Positions 49,270-60,558 are shown, counted from the first letter of the stretch. The stretch: 64,000 bases of DNA from Halioglobus maricola (GCF_009388985.1 NZ_CP036422.1:944501-1008500); one strand, 5' to 3'. Numbers and translations: made by a program. The notes: generated by a model from the letters alone, not told the origin.

Positions 49270-50252
49270 CAGGCGATCCCGGCGTGGAGCAGGTGCATCA
49301 GGTGAAGTACGCCGATGATCTCGCGGCCATCGTCTGCCGTCACGAGCAGTGAGGTAATTTCATGTTCTTCCATAATTCTCAGCGCCTCTGCTGCCAGCAT
49401 CCCTGGCCGTGCCGTCTTCGGCCGGGTATGTATCAGCTTGCCCATCGATGTTGCGTTGATGTCCACCTGTGCATCGAGCGCGCGGCGCAGATCTCCGTCT
49501 GTGAAAATCCCCTCAAGCTTGCCGGCCTCGTCTGTGACTGATGTCATTCCCAGGCCTTTAGCGCTGATTTCGAGCAACGCCTCAGACAGGGAACTTGTTG
49601 CGGACACGCGCGGCACTGCTGCACCGGTCTGCATAAGGTCTTCAACCTTTAGAAGCAGTTTCTTGCCAAGGGTTCCCCCGGGATGGGAAAAAGCGAAATC
49701 CTCTGCCGTAAAGCCGCGCGCTTCCAGCAGCGCGATGGCCAGTGCATCGCCCATAACCAATGCGGTCGTGGTAGATGATGTGGGAGCCAGGTTGAGCGGG
49801 CAGGCCTCGGTTTCCACGCCCGTATCCAGGTGGGCGTCCGACGCCGTGGCGAGAGTGGAAGAGGGGTTGCCAGTGAAACTAATGATAGCCGCTCCAATCC
49901 GTTTCAGCAGTGGCATGAGACTCACTACTTCCGCGACCTCTCCGCTGTTTGAAAGGGCGATGACGACATCGGCGCCGGTGATCATGCCCATGTCGCCGTG
50001 GCTGGCTTCACCTGGATGAACGAAAAATGCGGGGGTCCCTGTGCTCGATAGAGTGGCTGCTATCTTGCGCGCGATGTGTCCGGATTTACCCATGCCGGTG
50101 ACAATAACCCGGCCCTCGCAGGCCAGCAGCAATTCACAGGCAAGGTCGAACGCCGCGTCTATTCTCGCTTCCAGTTCAGCGACTGCGGCGGCTTCCATGG
50201 AGATGGTGCGCCTGGCTGAGGCCGCATGGATGGAGCTAGATTGTGATGCCAT
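49269..50252 (-). CDS. kdsD: Arabinose-5-phosphate isomerase KdsD
   Basis: A 327-residue enzyme converting ribulose 5-phosphate to arabinose 5-phosphate for Kdo. An N-terminal SIS domain (VIVTGMGKSGHIARKIAATLSS, HPGEASHGDMGMI) and two CBS domains (from about residue 210) give the standard layout. First gene of the kdsD-kdsC-lptC-lptA-lptB transcript; 12 nt after the antiporter gene. Confidence 0.95.
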   Translation of the reverse strand: MASQSSSIHAASARRTISMEAAAVAELEARIDAAFDLACELLLACEGRVIVTGMGKSGHIARKIAATLSSTGTPAFFVHPGEASHGDMGMITGADVVIALSNSGEVAEVVSLMPLLKRIGAAIISFTGNPSSTLATASDAHLDTGVETEACPLNLAPTSSTTTALVMGDALAIALLEARGFTAEDFAFSHPGGTLGKKLLLKVEDLMQTGAAVPRVSATSSLSEALLEISAKGLGMTSVTDEAGKLEGIFTDGDLRRALDAQVDINATSMGKLIHTRPKTARPGMLAAEALRIMEEHEITSLLVTADDGREIIGVLHLMHLLHAGIA

Positions 50253-50264
50253 AAACTGGCCCGG

Positions 50265-51239
50265 TCAGATAGTGATGTAGAGCCAATAATAATACAGGCC
50301 GTAGAACGACACTAACAACACCCCGACCGTTCGGCCAACGTAGGAATGGCCCTCGTTCGAGCGGCTGCGCCGTCGGCTGATGTAGATCGCAAGCGCGAGG
50401 AACACTGTGAGGAAAGTCATCATCGGGTAGTCGCGAGTAATCACCGAAGGCTCCAGGGATTCGGCGCCCACGATTCCGGGAATTGACATCACGGCGAGTA
50501 AATTAAACAGGTTGGAGCCAATGACGTTGCCGAGCGCGATCTCGGTGTGTCCGCGCAACGCGCTGGCTATGGTGGCGGCCAGCTCTGGCAAGCTGGTGCC
50601 GATGGCGACAATCGTCAGGCCGATAACCAACTCGGAGACACCCAGTGACTCCGCAACCACTACCGCCCCCCATACCAGCATCCGCGAACTTGCAATTAGC
50701 AGGGCGAGGCCGAGACCAAAGGTTATCCAGGCGCGGGCCGGCTTGAGATGTGGCAGGTATTCCTCTTCTGCCTCTTCTACCAGCACTTCATCATTGGATT
50801 GGCTGCGGACCATCTGGGTGATGATTAGCACCAGCGCCGCGACCATTAACCAGCCATCCATGATGGAGAGCACATCGTCGATCAATAGAATGCCAGCTCC
50901 GAATGTGACCACCAGCAGTGTGGGCATCTCTTTTTTCATACAGCTCTGGTGCACCATCATGGGTGCGACCAATACCGTGATGCCGAGCACCAGGCCGATG
51001 TTGGCTATGTTGGAACCGATGGCATTGCCGATGGCGAGGTCGCCAGCGCCAGAAAACGCCGCCGTAAATGACACCAGAACCTCGGGTGCTGACGTACCCA
51101 GGGAGACTATGGTCAGGCCGATAATAATGGGCGACATGCCCATGTTTTCGGCAATAGAGGACGCTCCCGCAACGAAGAGATCGGCGCTCCAGATCAGGAT
51201 AATGAAGCCGACCAGAATGGTGGCGGCAGCTAACAGCAT
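50265..51239 (-). CDS. Calcium/sodium antiporter (YrbG-like, CaCA family)
   Basis: A 324-residue antiporter with about ten TM helices in two inverted repeats. The paired alpha motifs are SLGTSAPEVLVSFTAAF and AIGTSLPELAATIASAL, with GNAIGSNIANIGLVLG and GNVIGSNLFNLLAVM after them. The acidic linker EVLVEEAEEEYLPHL separates the halves. ATG at 51239 is chosen because the first TM begins there. In E. coli yrbG lies between mlaF and kdsD; here its upstream neighbour is a divergent mlaC. Confidence 0.92.
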   Translation of the reverse strand: MLLAAATILVGFIILIWSADLFVAGASSIAENMGMSPIIIGLTIVSLGTSAPEVLVSFTAAFSGAGDLAIGNAIGSNIANIGLVLGITVLVAPMMVHQSCMKKEMPTLLVVTFGAGILLIDDVLSIMDGWLMVAALVLIITQMVRSQSNDEVLVEEAEEEYLPHLKPARAWITFGLGLALLIASSRMLVWGAVVVAESLGVSELVIGLTIVAIGTSLPELAATIASALRGHTEIALGNVIGSNLFNLLAVMSIPGIVGAESLEPSVITRDYPMMTFLTVFLALAIYISRRRSRSNEGHSYVGRTVGVLLVSFYGLYYYWLYITI

Positions 51240-51414
51240 ATGAAAACAATTCCTGTTACAGTAGGCGCCCATCGCGCAGGGAACGTCCCGCTGACGCTGT
51301 TGTCTGACAGCTACAGGGCGGGCATCCGGCGCAGTGTTCGTGACGCAGTGCAAGGCGCGATTATACAGGGCGCAGCCCTAGAGCATAGTAGCTTTGGCCA
51401 TTTGGGGGCATGAG

Positions 51415-52089
51415 ATGAGATTTGGTTCGCAATTGACATCACTGGTGGTGCTGTTTCTGTTCGCATTAGCTGTGCGAGCAGAGGGGCAGGATGGAGCGGG
51501 AGCGCATGATGTCGTCCGTTCGACCAGCGAACGAATAATGGTCGTGGTTGCGGAGGCTCAAGAATACGCAGACGAGGATTCAGAACGCTACTACGCGCAA
51601 GTCCAGGAGATTCTGGATCCTGTAATCGACTTTCGCGGATTTGCCCGGGGCGTTATGGGCCCCTATGCCAGTAGCGAGCGCTATCGCTCTCTCGACGAGC
51701 CCGGAAGGGCTCAACTCAGGGGTCAGCTGGACCGCTTTACTGAAGTTATGCGCATCGGTCTGGTACGTACCTACAGCAAAGGTCTGCTGGCGTTTGGCGG
51801 ATCGCGTATCGAGGTGTCTAGCCCGGCGCCCGATGAAGCGCAGCAAAGTAAAGTCGCGGTGGAGCAATTGATCTATACCGAAGATTCAAAGCCGTATATC
51901 GTCATTTACCAGATGGGCCGTGACAAATCGGGTGATTGGAAGCTGCGCAACGTCATTATCGAAAACGTGAACCTCGGTGAGATCTATCGCAACCAGTTCG
52001 AGGCGGCTGCGCGTAAGCAGGACGGCAATCTCGATGCAGTGATTGAGAGCTGGAGCGCCATTGAGGTTAAAGACGACGGCGAGAGCTGA
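51415..52089 (+). CDS. mlaC: Periplasmic phospholipid-binding protein MlaC
   Basis: A 224-residue soluble periplasmic lipid carrier. A signal peptide (about residues 1-23) is followed by the Tol/Ttg2D domain, with ILDPVIDFRGFARGVMG, FTEVMRIGLVRTYSKGLLAF and GDWKLRNVIIENVNLGEIYRNQF, the conserved motifs of MlaC. It lies where the mlaFEDCB operon normally is, but mlaF, mlaE, mlaD and mlaB are not adjacent; the downstream ibaG-murA order is kept. ATG 51415 is preferred over an in-frame TTG 21 nt upstream. Confidence 0.93.
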   Translation: MRFGSQLTSLVVLFLFALAVRAEGQDGAGAHDVVRSTSERIMVVVAEAQEYADEDSERYYAQVQEILDPVIDFRGFARGVMGPYASSERYRSLDEPGRAQLRGQLDRFTEVMRIGLVRTYSKGLLAFGGSRIEVSSPAPDEAQQSKVAVEQLIYTEDSKPYIVIYQMGRDKSGDWKLRNVIIENVNLGEIYRNQFEAAARKQDGNLDAVIESWSAIEVKDDGES

Positions 52090-52178
52090 ACCTCAAACAG
52101 CCAAATAGTACGGTCGCTATCGCGACAGATTTCTCCTAAAATGCCGCTCTTTCTCCCGTCGCCAGCGAGGTCCACCCT

Positions 52179-52220
52179 GCGCGGCGCGGCCAGCGCGGCG
52201 CGGCCAGCATGGCGCGGCCT
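52179..52220 (+). repeat. 14-bp GC-rich tandem repeat, three copies
   Basis: GCGCGGCGCGGCCA occurs twice in perfect tandem (52179-52192, 52193-52206), followed by GCATGGCGCGGCCT (52207-52220) and a partial fourth copy. It lies in the 176-bp space between mlaC and ibaG, where mlaB would be expected. No coding content or known site is recognised. Confidence 0.75.
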
Positions 52221-52265
52221 GCGTGGCCCTGTTCGGCGGGATTCAATATACAACTGGAGATTGTT

Positions 52266-53790
<1,525 letters not shown>

Positions 53791-53792
53791 CT

Positions 53793-54428
53793 ATGACAGA
53801 CAAAATTACCCTCGCCTTGACCAAGGGCCGTATTCTGAAAGAGACCCTGCCACTGCTGGCGCGTGCAGGCATTGAGCCCATTGAAGATATTGCCAAAAGC
53901 CGCAAGCTGGTATTCGACACAACGGTGCCGGGCCTGCGACTACTGGTCATTCGCGGTACTGATGTGCCCACCTATGTGCGTCATGGCGCGGCGGACATCG
54001 GTGTTGTGGGCAAGGACATTTTGCTGGAGCACGGTGCTGAAGGCCTTTACGAGCCGCTGGACCTTGGCATTGCTCGATGCCGGTTAATGACCGCCGGGCC
54101 AGTCGGCTGGCGGCCGAGTGGCGCGCGTATTCGCGTGGCCACAAAGTTCGTGAATATTGCCCGCGAACATTTTTCCCGCCAGGGCGTGCACGCGGATGTG
54201 ATCAAGCTCTACGGCGCTATGGAGTTGGCGCCGATCATGGATCTGGCAGATCTGATCGTGGATATCGTGGATACCGGCAATACCTTGCGCGCCAACGGAA
54301 TGGAGCCTATGGACGAGATAGCAGATGTCAGTTCGCGGCTTATTGTGAATAAAGCGGCAATGCGTTCGAGCTTCAAAGGTATAGAGCGCATTATTGACGA
54401 TCTGGCAGCGGCCGTGGAGGCCACCTGA
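53793..54428 (+). CDS. hisG: ATP phosphoribosyltransferase, short form (HisG)
   Basis: A 211-residue short-form HisG catalytic subunit, lacking the C-terminal regulatory ACT-like domain. [31 protein letters not shown] and the PRPP loop [17 protein letters not shown] are clear. Short forms need HisZ for activity; hisZ is not in the window. murA-hisG-hisD is the Pseudomonas order. Confidence 0.95.
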   Translation: MTDKITLALTKGRILKETLPLLARAGIEPIEDIAKSRKLVFDTTVPGLRLLVIRGTDVPTYVRHGAADIGVVGKDILLEHGAEGLYEPLDLGIARCRLMTAGPVGWRPSGARIRVATKFVNIAREHFSRQGVHADVIKLYGAMELAPIMDLADLIVDIVDTGNTLRANGMEPMDEIADVSSRLIVNKAAMRSSFKGIERIIDDLAAAVEAT

Positions 54429-54430
54429 TC

Positions 54431-55723
54431 ATGCAACGACTCGATTCAAGTCAGGCGGATTTCGATGCTCGCCTGGAGGCGCTCACCGCCTGGGAAGAGC
54501 AGCTCGATCACGCGGTTAACGACACCGTGCGAGAAGTGCTTGCCGACGTAGCGCTTCGCGGCGATGCGGCCGTGCTGGACTACACCGCGCGTTTCGACCG
54601 GCTTGAAGCTCAATCCGTGTCAGAGTTGGAAATATCCGACGCGCAATTGCAAGAGGCCCTTGCGGAGATTCCTGCCGACCAGCGATCGGCCCTGGAAGCC
54701 GCCGCTGACCGTATTCGCAGCTACCACCAGCACCAGATCCAGGATAGCTGGCAATATCAGGATGAGCAGGGCAATGTGCTCGGCCAGCAGATCACGCCGC
54801 TGGATCGCGCCGGTATCTATGTGCCTGGCGGCAAGGCCAGCTACCCGTCTTCCGTGTTAATGAACGCCATTCCCGCGAAAGTGGCCGGGGTCGGTGAAAT
54901 CATTATGGTCGTTCCGGCCCCAGGGGGTGATCTCAACCCCATGGTCCTGGCGGCGGCAGCGATAGCCGAAGTCGATCGGGTGTTTACTATTGGCGGTGCC
55001 CAGGCGGTAGCCGCACTCGCCCACGGTACCGAAACCGTGCCTGCGGTGGACAAGATCGTCGGTCCGGGAAATATCTATGTCGCGACTGCCAAGCGCCAGG
55101 TGTTTGGTCGGGTTGGCATTGACATGATTGCCGGCCCGTCAGAAATCCTGGTGATCTGTGACGGCTCCACCGATCCCCAATGGGTGGCGATGGACCTGTT
55201 TTCACAGGCGGAGCACGACGAAAATGCCCAGGCTATCGTGCTGTGCCCGGATGCCGCTTATCTCGAGCGAGTCGCGGCGGCTGTTGACGCGCTGTTGCCT
55301 GACATGGAGCGACAGGAGATTATCGCGACCTCTCTCAAGGGGCGAGGTGCCATGATTAAAACGGTCGATCTTGCCGACGCGGTCGAGATTAGCAATCGCC
55401 TGGCACCAGAACACCTTGAATTATCGGTTGCTGAGCCGCAGCGCTTGCTGCCCGATATTCGCCACGCAGGCGCTATTTTTATGGGGGCGTATACTTCTGA
55501 ATCGCTGGGTGATTACTGCGCTGGCCCGAATCACGTATTGCCCACTTCGCGCAGTGCGCGATTCTCGTCGCCGCTGGGTGTCTACGACTTCCAGAAGCGC
55601 AGTTCGCTAATTATGTGCAGTGAGCAGGGCGTGCAGGTACTGGGTCAAGTCGCGTCCGTACTGGCCCGTGGAGAGTCGCTGGAGGCGCACGCCCGCAGTG
55701 CAGAATATCGCCTGAAAAAATAG
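54431..55723 (+). CDS. hisD: Histidinol dehydrogenase
   Basis: A 430-residue zinc enzyme catalysing the last two oxidations of histidine synthesis. The metal and catalytic residues lie in [10 protein letters not shown] and [20 protein letters not shown], with [21 protein letters not shown] the substrate segment. It starts 2 nt after hisG. No hisC follows; the next gene is convergent. Confidence 0.97.
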   Translation: MQRLDSSQADFDARLEALTAWEEQLDHAVNDTVREVLADVALRGDAAVLDYTARFDRLEAQSVSELEISDAQLQEALAEIPADQRSALEAAADRIRSYHQHQIQDSWQYQDEQGNVLGQQITPLDRAGIYVPGGKASYPSSVLMNAIPAKVAGVGEIIMVVPAPGGDLNPMVLAAAAIAEVDRVFTIGGAQAVAALAHGTETVPAVDKIVGPGNIYVATAKRQVFGRVGIDMIAGPSEILVICDGSTDPQWVAMDLFSQAEHDENAQAIVLCPDAAYLERVAAAVDALLPDMERQEIIATSLKGRGAMIKTVDLADAVEISNRLAPEHLELSVAEPQRLLPDIRHAGAIFMGAYTSESLGDYCAGPNHVLPTSRSARFSSPLGVYDFQKRSSLIMCSEQGVQVLGQVASVLARGESLEAHARSAEYRLKK

Positions 55724-55736
55724 CCGGGCCGCGCTG

Positions 55737-56840
55737 TTATCGTACAGGGCTGGTCTGGCCCTGGATGCCGACTACAGCGCGCAATTCGAGGCTCTGCTGG
55801 TCACGCCTGATAGAGATAGCGATGGTGTCACCGGGGCGCAGCTGGGCGATCTGGTGCATTGTCTGGCGTCCGTCCAGGATAGTTTCCCCGTTGATATGCG
55901 TGATAACGTCGCCCTGAGCGAGGCCTGCGCGCATTGCCGGGCTGTTCTGCGCAACATCCATCACCAATAATGCCTGGTTATTGCCCTCTACCGGTAGTAG
56001 CGGATCCACGCTGACCCCCAGCCATCCGCGGATGACTTCGCCGTACTCGATCAGGTCGTGCATCACGAACTCTGCCATATTGATCGGGATGGCGAGGCTG
56101 ATCCCAATGCCAGTTGAACCTTCGCTGCCCCCGCCGCTGGTGTAGATGAGCGTGTTGATACCCATGAGTTGGCCGCGAGCATCGATCAGTGCGCCACCTG
56201 AGTTGCCCTGGTGGACAGAGGCGTCAGTCTGAATGTAATCCTCGTAGGCTGCATTCGGTTGTAGTCCCCAGCGGCCAAGGGCCGACACAATGCCCTGGCT
56301 GACTGTGTGGCCAAACCCCAGGGGATTGCCGATCGCCAGCACAACATCGCCGACCTGCAGCCGATTGGAATTACCGGTAGAAATTGGATTGAGGCCTGGC
56401 AGGTCGATTTGCAAGACTGCCAGGTCTGTGGCGATGTCCGACCCAACGACAACGGCGTTGGCGGTGCGGCCATCGTGCAGCAGTACCTGGATGGCGTCTG
56501 CGCCTGCGATCACATGATGATTAGTCAATATGTGGCCGGCGGTGGTCATGATGACCCCGGAGCCAAGAGATCGCTCGATACGCTCTCTCACTGACCGGCT
56601 CGGAGCCAGCACCAGGGCGGAGCGACGGTCAAGGAGGGGAGCGCGCTCGACGATACGTTTGGCGGTGTAGATGTTCACCACCGAAGGGCTGGCGTCTTCC
56701 ACGGCCGCCGCGTAGCTGCTCACTGCGCTGCCCTGTGGGGGTGTCGACGCGCCCGGCACGACCCAACGGTCAAGAATCAGTAGCGCAGCCAGAAGCCCAG
56801 CAATTGCTGGCCAGGTGATGAATTTCAGGCTGTCTTTCAT
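55737..56840 (-). CDS. algW: DegS/AlgW-type periplasmic serine protease
   Basis: A 367-residue HtrA-family protease anchored by an N-terminal TM (about residues 10-26). The triad is His109 (TNHHV), Asp139 (ATDLAV) and Ser214 (QGNSGGAL). A single PDZ domain lies at about 265-355, the layout of DegS/AlgW. These proteases sense misfolded outer-membrane proteins and start cleavage of anti-sigma RseA/MucA. Position beside hisD matches Pseudomonas algW. Confidence 0.94.
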   Translation of the reverse strand: MKDSLKFITWPAIAGLLAALLILDRWVVPGASTPPQGSAVSSYAAAVEDASPSVVNIYTAKRIVERAPLLDRRSALVLAPSRSVRERIERSLGSGVIMTTAGHILTNHHVIAGADAIQVLLHDGRTANAVVVGSDIATDLAVLQIDLPGLNPISTGNSNRLQVGDVVLAIGNPLGFGHTVSQGIVSALGRWGLQPNAAYEDYIQTDASVHQGNSGGALIDARGQLMGINTLIYTSGGGSEGSTGIGISLAIPINMAEFVMHDLIEYGEVIRGWLGVSVDPLLPVEGNNQALLVMDVAQNSPAMRAGLAQGDVITHINGETILDGRQTMHQIAQLRPGDTIAISIRRDQQSLELRAVVGIQGQTSPVR

Positions 56841-56863
56841 TAAATTTGTCGCCGCCCCTTACT

Positions 56864-56878
56864 GCGGTAAAGTACCGC
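56864..56878. promoter_or_regulatory. Palindrome between algW and the divergent Nif3-like gene
   Basis: GCGGTA-AAG-TACCGC is a perfect inverted repeat with 6-bp arms, 24 nt before the algW start and 77 nt before the divergent Nif3-like gene. It might be a regulator site; no protein is predicted to bind it. Confidence 0.25.
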
Positions 56879-56954
56879 TTCTCTGGTCGATTTACAGCAT
56901 GGTCGACTGCTTATTGTATCTGATGCGGCTCGACCGCGAACAGGACTGAATGAA

Positions 56955-57716
56955 ATGAGCGTTAAGCTGGATGAGTTACTGGCGTTTCTCGACGCGACTC
57001 TGGAGCCAGACAGGTTCCGCGATTATTGCCCCAACGGACTCCAGGTCGAGGGCAGGCCAGTGGTGGGGCGGATCGCGACAGGGGTCACTGCAAACCAGGC
57101 CCTGCTTGACGCGGCCATCGAGTGGGGTGCAGATGCCATTCTCGTGCACCACGGTTATTTCTGGAAGGGAGAGTCGGCGCCAGTGGTCGGGATGAAGCGT
57201 CGCCGTCTGGGCGCATTGCTCAAGGCAGATGTAAGCCTGCTGGCGTATCACCTGCCGTTGGATGCCCATCCAGAGCTGGGTAATAACGCGTGCCTGGGTC
57301 AACTGCTAGGGATTGAAGGCCTGGATCCGCTCGATCCACAGGACCGCCAGGGTGTGGGGAATATCGGCAGCTTGCCGGAGCCGGTGTCCGCAGCCCGCTT
57401 CTGCAGTCAGGTGGCTGCGCTGACGGGGCAGAAGCCTCTGTTGATTGGCGAGGACGACCGTTTGGTGCGCCGCGTCGCCTGGTGTACCGGGGCAGCCCAG
57501 TCCTATATCGATGCCGCAGTGGCGGCGGGGGCGGACCTGTTTCTCACCGGCGAAGTGTCAGAGCCCACGGTCCATACCGCGAGAGAGGAGGGGATTCAGT
57601 TTGTTGCCGCCGGGCACCATGCAACAGAGCGTTATGGGGTGCAGGCCGTGGGTGAGCGGCTGGCGGAGTTATTTGGTCTGGAACACCGGTTTATCGACGT
57701 CCCCAACCCTGTTTGA
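56955..57716 (+). CDS. Nif3-like dinuclear metal protein (DUF34/YbgI)
   Basis: A 253-residue Nif3/YbgI-family protein. Metal ligands are in the [12 protein letters not shown] segment and in [16 protein letters not shown], and [12 protein letters not shown] is also conserved. Sometimes annotated as GTP cyclohydrolase 1 type 2, which is not well supported; role unknown. The ATG at 56955 lies 114 nt from the divergent protease gene. Confidence 0.9.
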   Translation: MSVKLDELLAFLDATLEPDRFRDYCPNGLQVEGRPVVGRIATGVTANQALLDAAIEWGADAILVHHGYFWKGESAPVVGMKRRRLGALLKADVSLLAYHLPLDAHPELGNNACLGQLLGIEGLDPLDPQDRQGVGNIGSLPEPVSAARFCSQVAALTGQKPLLIGEDDRLVRRVAWCTGAAQSYIDAAVAAGADLFLTGEVSEPTVHTAREEGIQFVAAGHHATERYGVQAVGERLAELFGLEHRFIDVPNPV

Positions 57717-57721
57717 ACGCC

Positions 57722-58195
57722 TTAAACTCTGGGTGGAGCCTCAACTTCATCCGCGTTTTCGGCTGTTTTTGAGCGGTCGAGCCCGAACTCTTCGTTCAGC
57801 ATGCCCTTCTCGTCCGGTGAGGTTTTTGGTGCATAGTCCAGAGGTTGCTGGACATCGGTAAGGTTCTGCGGAATCTCTGCCGGATCGCGTGCGCTGTTCA
57901 CTAGCGCCACGGGGCCCTTGCCCTGACACAGCTCACCGGCGCCTTTGGCGAGGTGGTTGTGCACGTTGCGGTAGCTTTTGGTGAGGTCGTTCAGCAATTG
58001 GGCAGTTTCGGAAAAGTGTTCGACCACCTCATCCTCGTAGACCTTCTTGTCCTGCAGAACCTGGTCCAATTTGCGCTCGACTTCGCGGTGCTTCTGCCCC
58101 GCAGGTGAGCTGCGGCGCCCGAACATCAGGCCCAGCAACAAGCCAACAACGAGGGCTGCAGCGGCAGCCGCGATAACAATGGTCAGGTCGTACAC
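57722..58195 (-). CDS. zapG: ZapG/YhcB (DUF1043) membrane protein
   Basis: A 157-residue protein with an N-terminal TM (about residues 4-25) and a coiled-coil cytoplasmic region. GLMFGRR, EVERKLDQVLQDKKVYEDEVVEHFSETAQLLNDLTKSYRNVHNHLA is the DUF1043 signature split over the coil. YhcB links the divisome with envelope and phospholipid control in E. coli. It overlaps nothing; zapE lies divergently 182 nt away. Confidence 0.92.
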   Translation of the reverse strand: MYDLTIVIAAAAAALVVGLLLGLMFGRRSSPAGQKHREVERKLDQVLQDKKVYEDEVVEHFSETAQLLNDLTKSYRNVHNHLAKGAGELCQGKGPVALVNSARDPAEIPQNLTDVQQPLDYAPKTSPDEKGMLNEEFGLDRSKTAENADEVEAPPRV

Positions 58196-58377
58196 GAATT
58201 AATCCTCTAGCCGTCATCCCACCGCCACCGGGTGGGTGCGCTAGTATACAGCTATTGCCGGAGGGGCCAAAGACCTTGCTGCCTCTACCTTGGTGGCGTT
58301 GCCAAGTGCGCGGCCGGTGGGTAAAGTGTGCCGCCAAATTCTACCCGGCATTCCCGTGGTTACTCCATGACGACTTC

Positions 58378-59481
58378 ATGACTACGCCCTGGCAGCGTTA
58401 CCAGACCGACCTTCAGCGGGAGGGGTTCAATCACGACCCCGCCCAGGAGGAGGCTGTGCGCTTGCTACAGGACCTGTATGAGCGTCTCGTCGCACGCTAT
58501 AACCGCCGCGAAGGTGGCGGGCTTGGTGGGTTTATCAAGCGGCTGCGCAAAGAGGCGCCAGAGCCAGAAGTAGGGCTTTACCTTTGGGGCGGGGTCGGCC
58601 GTGGTAAAACCTACCTGGTGGATGCATTTTTCGATTGCTTGCCGTTTGAGCGCAAACTGCGGACCCATTTTCATCGGTTTATGCAGCGGGTGCACAGCGA
58701 ACTCAAGGACCTGGAGGGTGAGAAAAACCCCCTCGAGATCGTGGCCGACAGGCTGGCCGAGCAGGCGATTATTATCTGTTTCGATGAGTTTTTTGTGACG
58801 GATATTGGCGACGCGATGATTCTTGGTGGCCTCATGGAGGCGCTGTTTGACCGCGGCGTGAGCCTGGTAGCTACGTCCAATATCGAGCCGGAGAATCTGT
58901 ACCAAAACGGCCTCCAGCGTCAGCGTTTCCTGCCAGCGATTGCCCTTGTGCAGAAATATACCCAGGTGGTAAATGTGGACGCGGGCGTCGATTATCGGCT
59001 GCGGACCCTGCAGCAGGCGGAGCTCTATCACAGCCCCCTGGATCAGGCTGCAGACCTGAGCTTGCGCAGCAGTTTTGAGGCCCTGGCCGTTGAGCAGGGG
59101 CAGCACTGGGAAAGAATAGAGATCAATGGCCGCTATCTCACCGTGCGTTGCCTCGCTGACGATGTGGCCTGGTTTGAGTTCGCTGAGCTCTGTGATGGCC
59201 CCCGCTCGCAGAACGATTACATTGAATTGGCACGAATTTTTCACGCTGTATTGCTCTCGGATGTACCCCGATTCACTGCCGATCTGAACGATCAGGCGCG
59301 CCGGTTTATCAACCTGGTGGACGAATTTTACGACCGCAATGTGAAGCTGGTCATGACGGCGGAGGCGCCCCTGTTGGACCTCTATGCCGGGGGCAGCCTG
59401 GCTTTCGAGTTCCAGCGTACCGAGTCGCGCTTGCAGGAAATGCAGTCCCATGAATACCTGGCCCGGGAACATCGCCCCTAG
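58378..59481 (+). CDS. zapE: Cell division ATPase ZapE (AFG1-like)
   Basis: A 367-residue AAA-type ATPase. Walker A WGGVGRGKTYLVD, Walker B ICFDEFFVTD and ATSNIEPENLY (sensor) are clear. ZapE destabilises FtsZ polymers at constriction. ATG 58378 fits the family start (WQRYQTDLQREGF); no convincing ribosome site precedes it, and an open upstream extension to 58255 has no conserved content. Confidence 0.94.
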   Translation: MTTPWQRYQTDLQREGFNHDPAQEEAVRLLQDLYERLVARYNRREGGGLGGFIKRLRKEAPEPEVGLYLWGGVGRGKTYLVDAFFDCLPFERKLRTHFHRFMQRVHSELKDLEGEKNPLEIVADRLAEQAIIICFDEFFVTDIGDAMILGGLMEALFDRGVSLVATSNIEPENLYQNGLQRQRFLPAIALVQKYTQVVNVDAGVDYRLRTLQQAELYHSPLDQAADLSLRSSFEALAVEQGQHWERIEINGRYLTVRCLADDVAWFEFAELCDGPRSQNDYIELARIFHAVLLSDVPRFTADLNDQARRFINLVDEFYDRNVKLVMTAEAPLLDLYAGGSLAFEFQRTESRLQEMQSHEYLAREHRP

Positions 59482-59577
59482 AGGGTTGCGATTGCCTTTG
59501 GCCCCCAAAGTGTGAAAATTCCCGAAACAGGTAGTGAATAGGTGGCGATTAGCCACGAAATTTATTCGACATGCCGC

Positions 59578-59606
59578 TTGAAAATGCCCGGGTCAGCGGG
59601 TAGTAT
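59578..59606 (+). promoter_or_regulatory. Sigma70-like promoter for rplM-rpsI
   Basis: TTGAAA (59578-59583), an exact 17-bp spacer and TAGTAT (59601-59606). Start of transcription near 59613 gives a leader of about 37 nt, where autoregulation by L13 would be possible. Confidence 0.6.
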
Positions 59607-59649
59607 TCGCGCTCTCGAAATTGGAGCCCTCCAAGAGGCGGTTATTCTC

Positions 59650-60078
59650 ATGAAAACGTATAGTGCCAAAGCAGCAGACGTGTCCCACGACTGGTTCGTG
59701 GTCGATGCTTCTGACAAAACTCTGGGGCGCCTGGCAAGTGAAATCGCGCATCGTTTGCGCGGCAAGCACAAGGCCGAATACACACCTCACGTTGACACCG
59801 GTGACTACATCGTTGTGATCAATGCTGAGAAAGTACGTGTAAGCGGTGCCAAAGCGACCGACAAGATTTACCACAGCCACACCGGTTATCCCGGCGGCCT
59901 GAAGTCCATCTCTTTTGAAAAGCTGATCGACAAGGCTCCCGAGCGTGTACTGCAGGGTGCGGTCAAAGGCATGCTGCCGCGTAACCCTCTGGGCCGCGCC
60001 ATGTTCAAGAAGCTGAAAGTGTACGCGGGCAGCGAGCATCCGCACGCCGCACAACAGCCGCAAGCACTGAATATCTAA
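59650..60078 (+). CDS. rplM: 50S ribosomal protein L13
   Basis: A 142-residue L13. [39 protein letters not shown] and [18 protein letters not shown] [17 protein letters not shown] are diagnostic. ATG at 59650 gives the family length; an upstream in-frame stretch is not conserved. rpsI follows after 11 nt. Confidence 0.98.
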   Translation: MKTYSAKAADVSHDWFVVDASDKTLGRLASEIAHRLRGKHKAEYTPHVDTGDYIVVINAEKVRVSGAKATDKIYHSHTGYPGGLKSISFEKLIDKAPERVLQGAVKGMLPRNPLGRAMFKKLKVYAGSEHPHAAQQPQALNI

Positions 60079-60089
60079 CGGATTATATT

Positions 60090-60482
60090 ATGTCAGCTAC
60101 CCAATATTACGGAACTGGTCGTCGCAAGACCTCCACCGCGCGCGTATTCATCAAGAATGGCGCCGGCAACATCACTGTCAACAAGCGTCCCCTGGACGCG
60201 TATTTTGGCCGTGAAGTGGCACGCATGATTGTGCGTCAGCCGCTGGAACTCGTTGAAATGAATGACAAATTCGACGTCAACGTGACCGTTGCAGGCGGTG
60301 GTAGCTTCGGTCAGGCCGGCGCTATTCGTCACGGTATCACTCGCGCTCTCATGGAGTATGACGAGTCACTGCGCGGAGCCCTGCGTGGCGCCGGTTATGT
60401 GACCCGCGACGCTCGTGAAGTTGAGCGTAAGAAGGTCGGTCTGCGCAAGGCGCGTAAGCGTCCGCAGTTCTCCAAGCGTTAA
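60090..60482 (+). CDS. rpsI: 30S ribosomal protein S9
   Basis: A 130-residue S9. [36 protein letters not shown] and the basic tail ending [11 protein letters not shown], which touches the P-site tRNA, are present. Last gene of the rplM-rpsI operon, followed by two hairpins. Confidence 0.98.
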   Translation: MSATQYYGTGRRKTSTARVFIKNGAGNITVNKRPLDAYFGREVARMIVRQPLELVEMNDKFDVNVTVAGGGSFGQAGAIRHGITRALMEYDESLRGALRGAGYVTRDAREVERKKVGLRKARKRPQFSKR

Positions 60483-60490
60483 TTCGTTTG

Positions 60491-60510
60491 GCGACCCGTT
60501 GGTGGGTCGC
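60491..60510 (+). other. Hairpin after rpsI
   Basis: GCGACCC-GTTGGT-GGGTCGC, a perfect 7-bp stem with a 6-nt loop 8 nt after rpsI. No T-run follows directly. It lies just before the true terminator and could protect the mRNA 3' end. Confidence 0.5.
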
Positions 60511-60522
60511 GGCAAGAGATCG

Positions 60523-60558
60523 AAACGTCCACTCCCAGGTGGGGGCGGACGTTTTTTT
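60523..60558 (+). terminator. Intrinsic terminator of rplM-rpsI
   Basis: AAACGTCC (60523-60530) pairs with GGACGTTT (60547-60554) around an inner CCC/GGG-rich loop, ending in a run of seven T (60552-60558). It lies 40 nt past the rpsI stop. Confidence 0.85.

Noticed and set aside
58465..59556. 363-codon open frame opposite zapE
   Set aside because: Antisense shadow; zapE motifs are intact on the plus strand.
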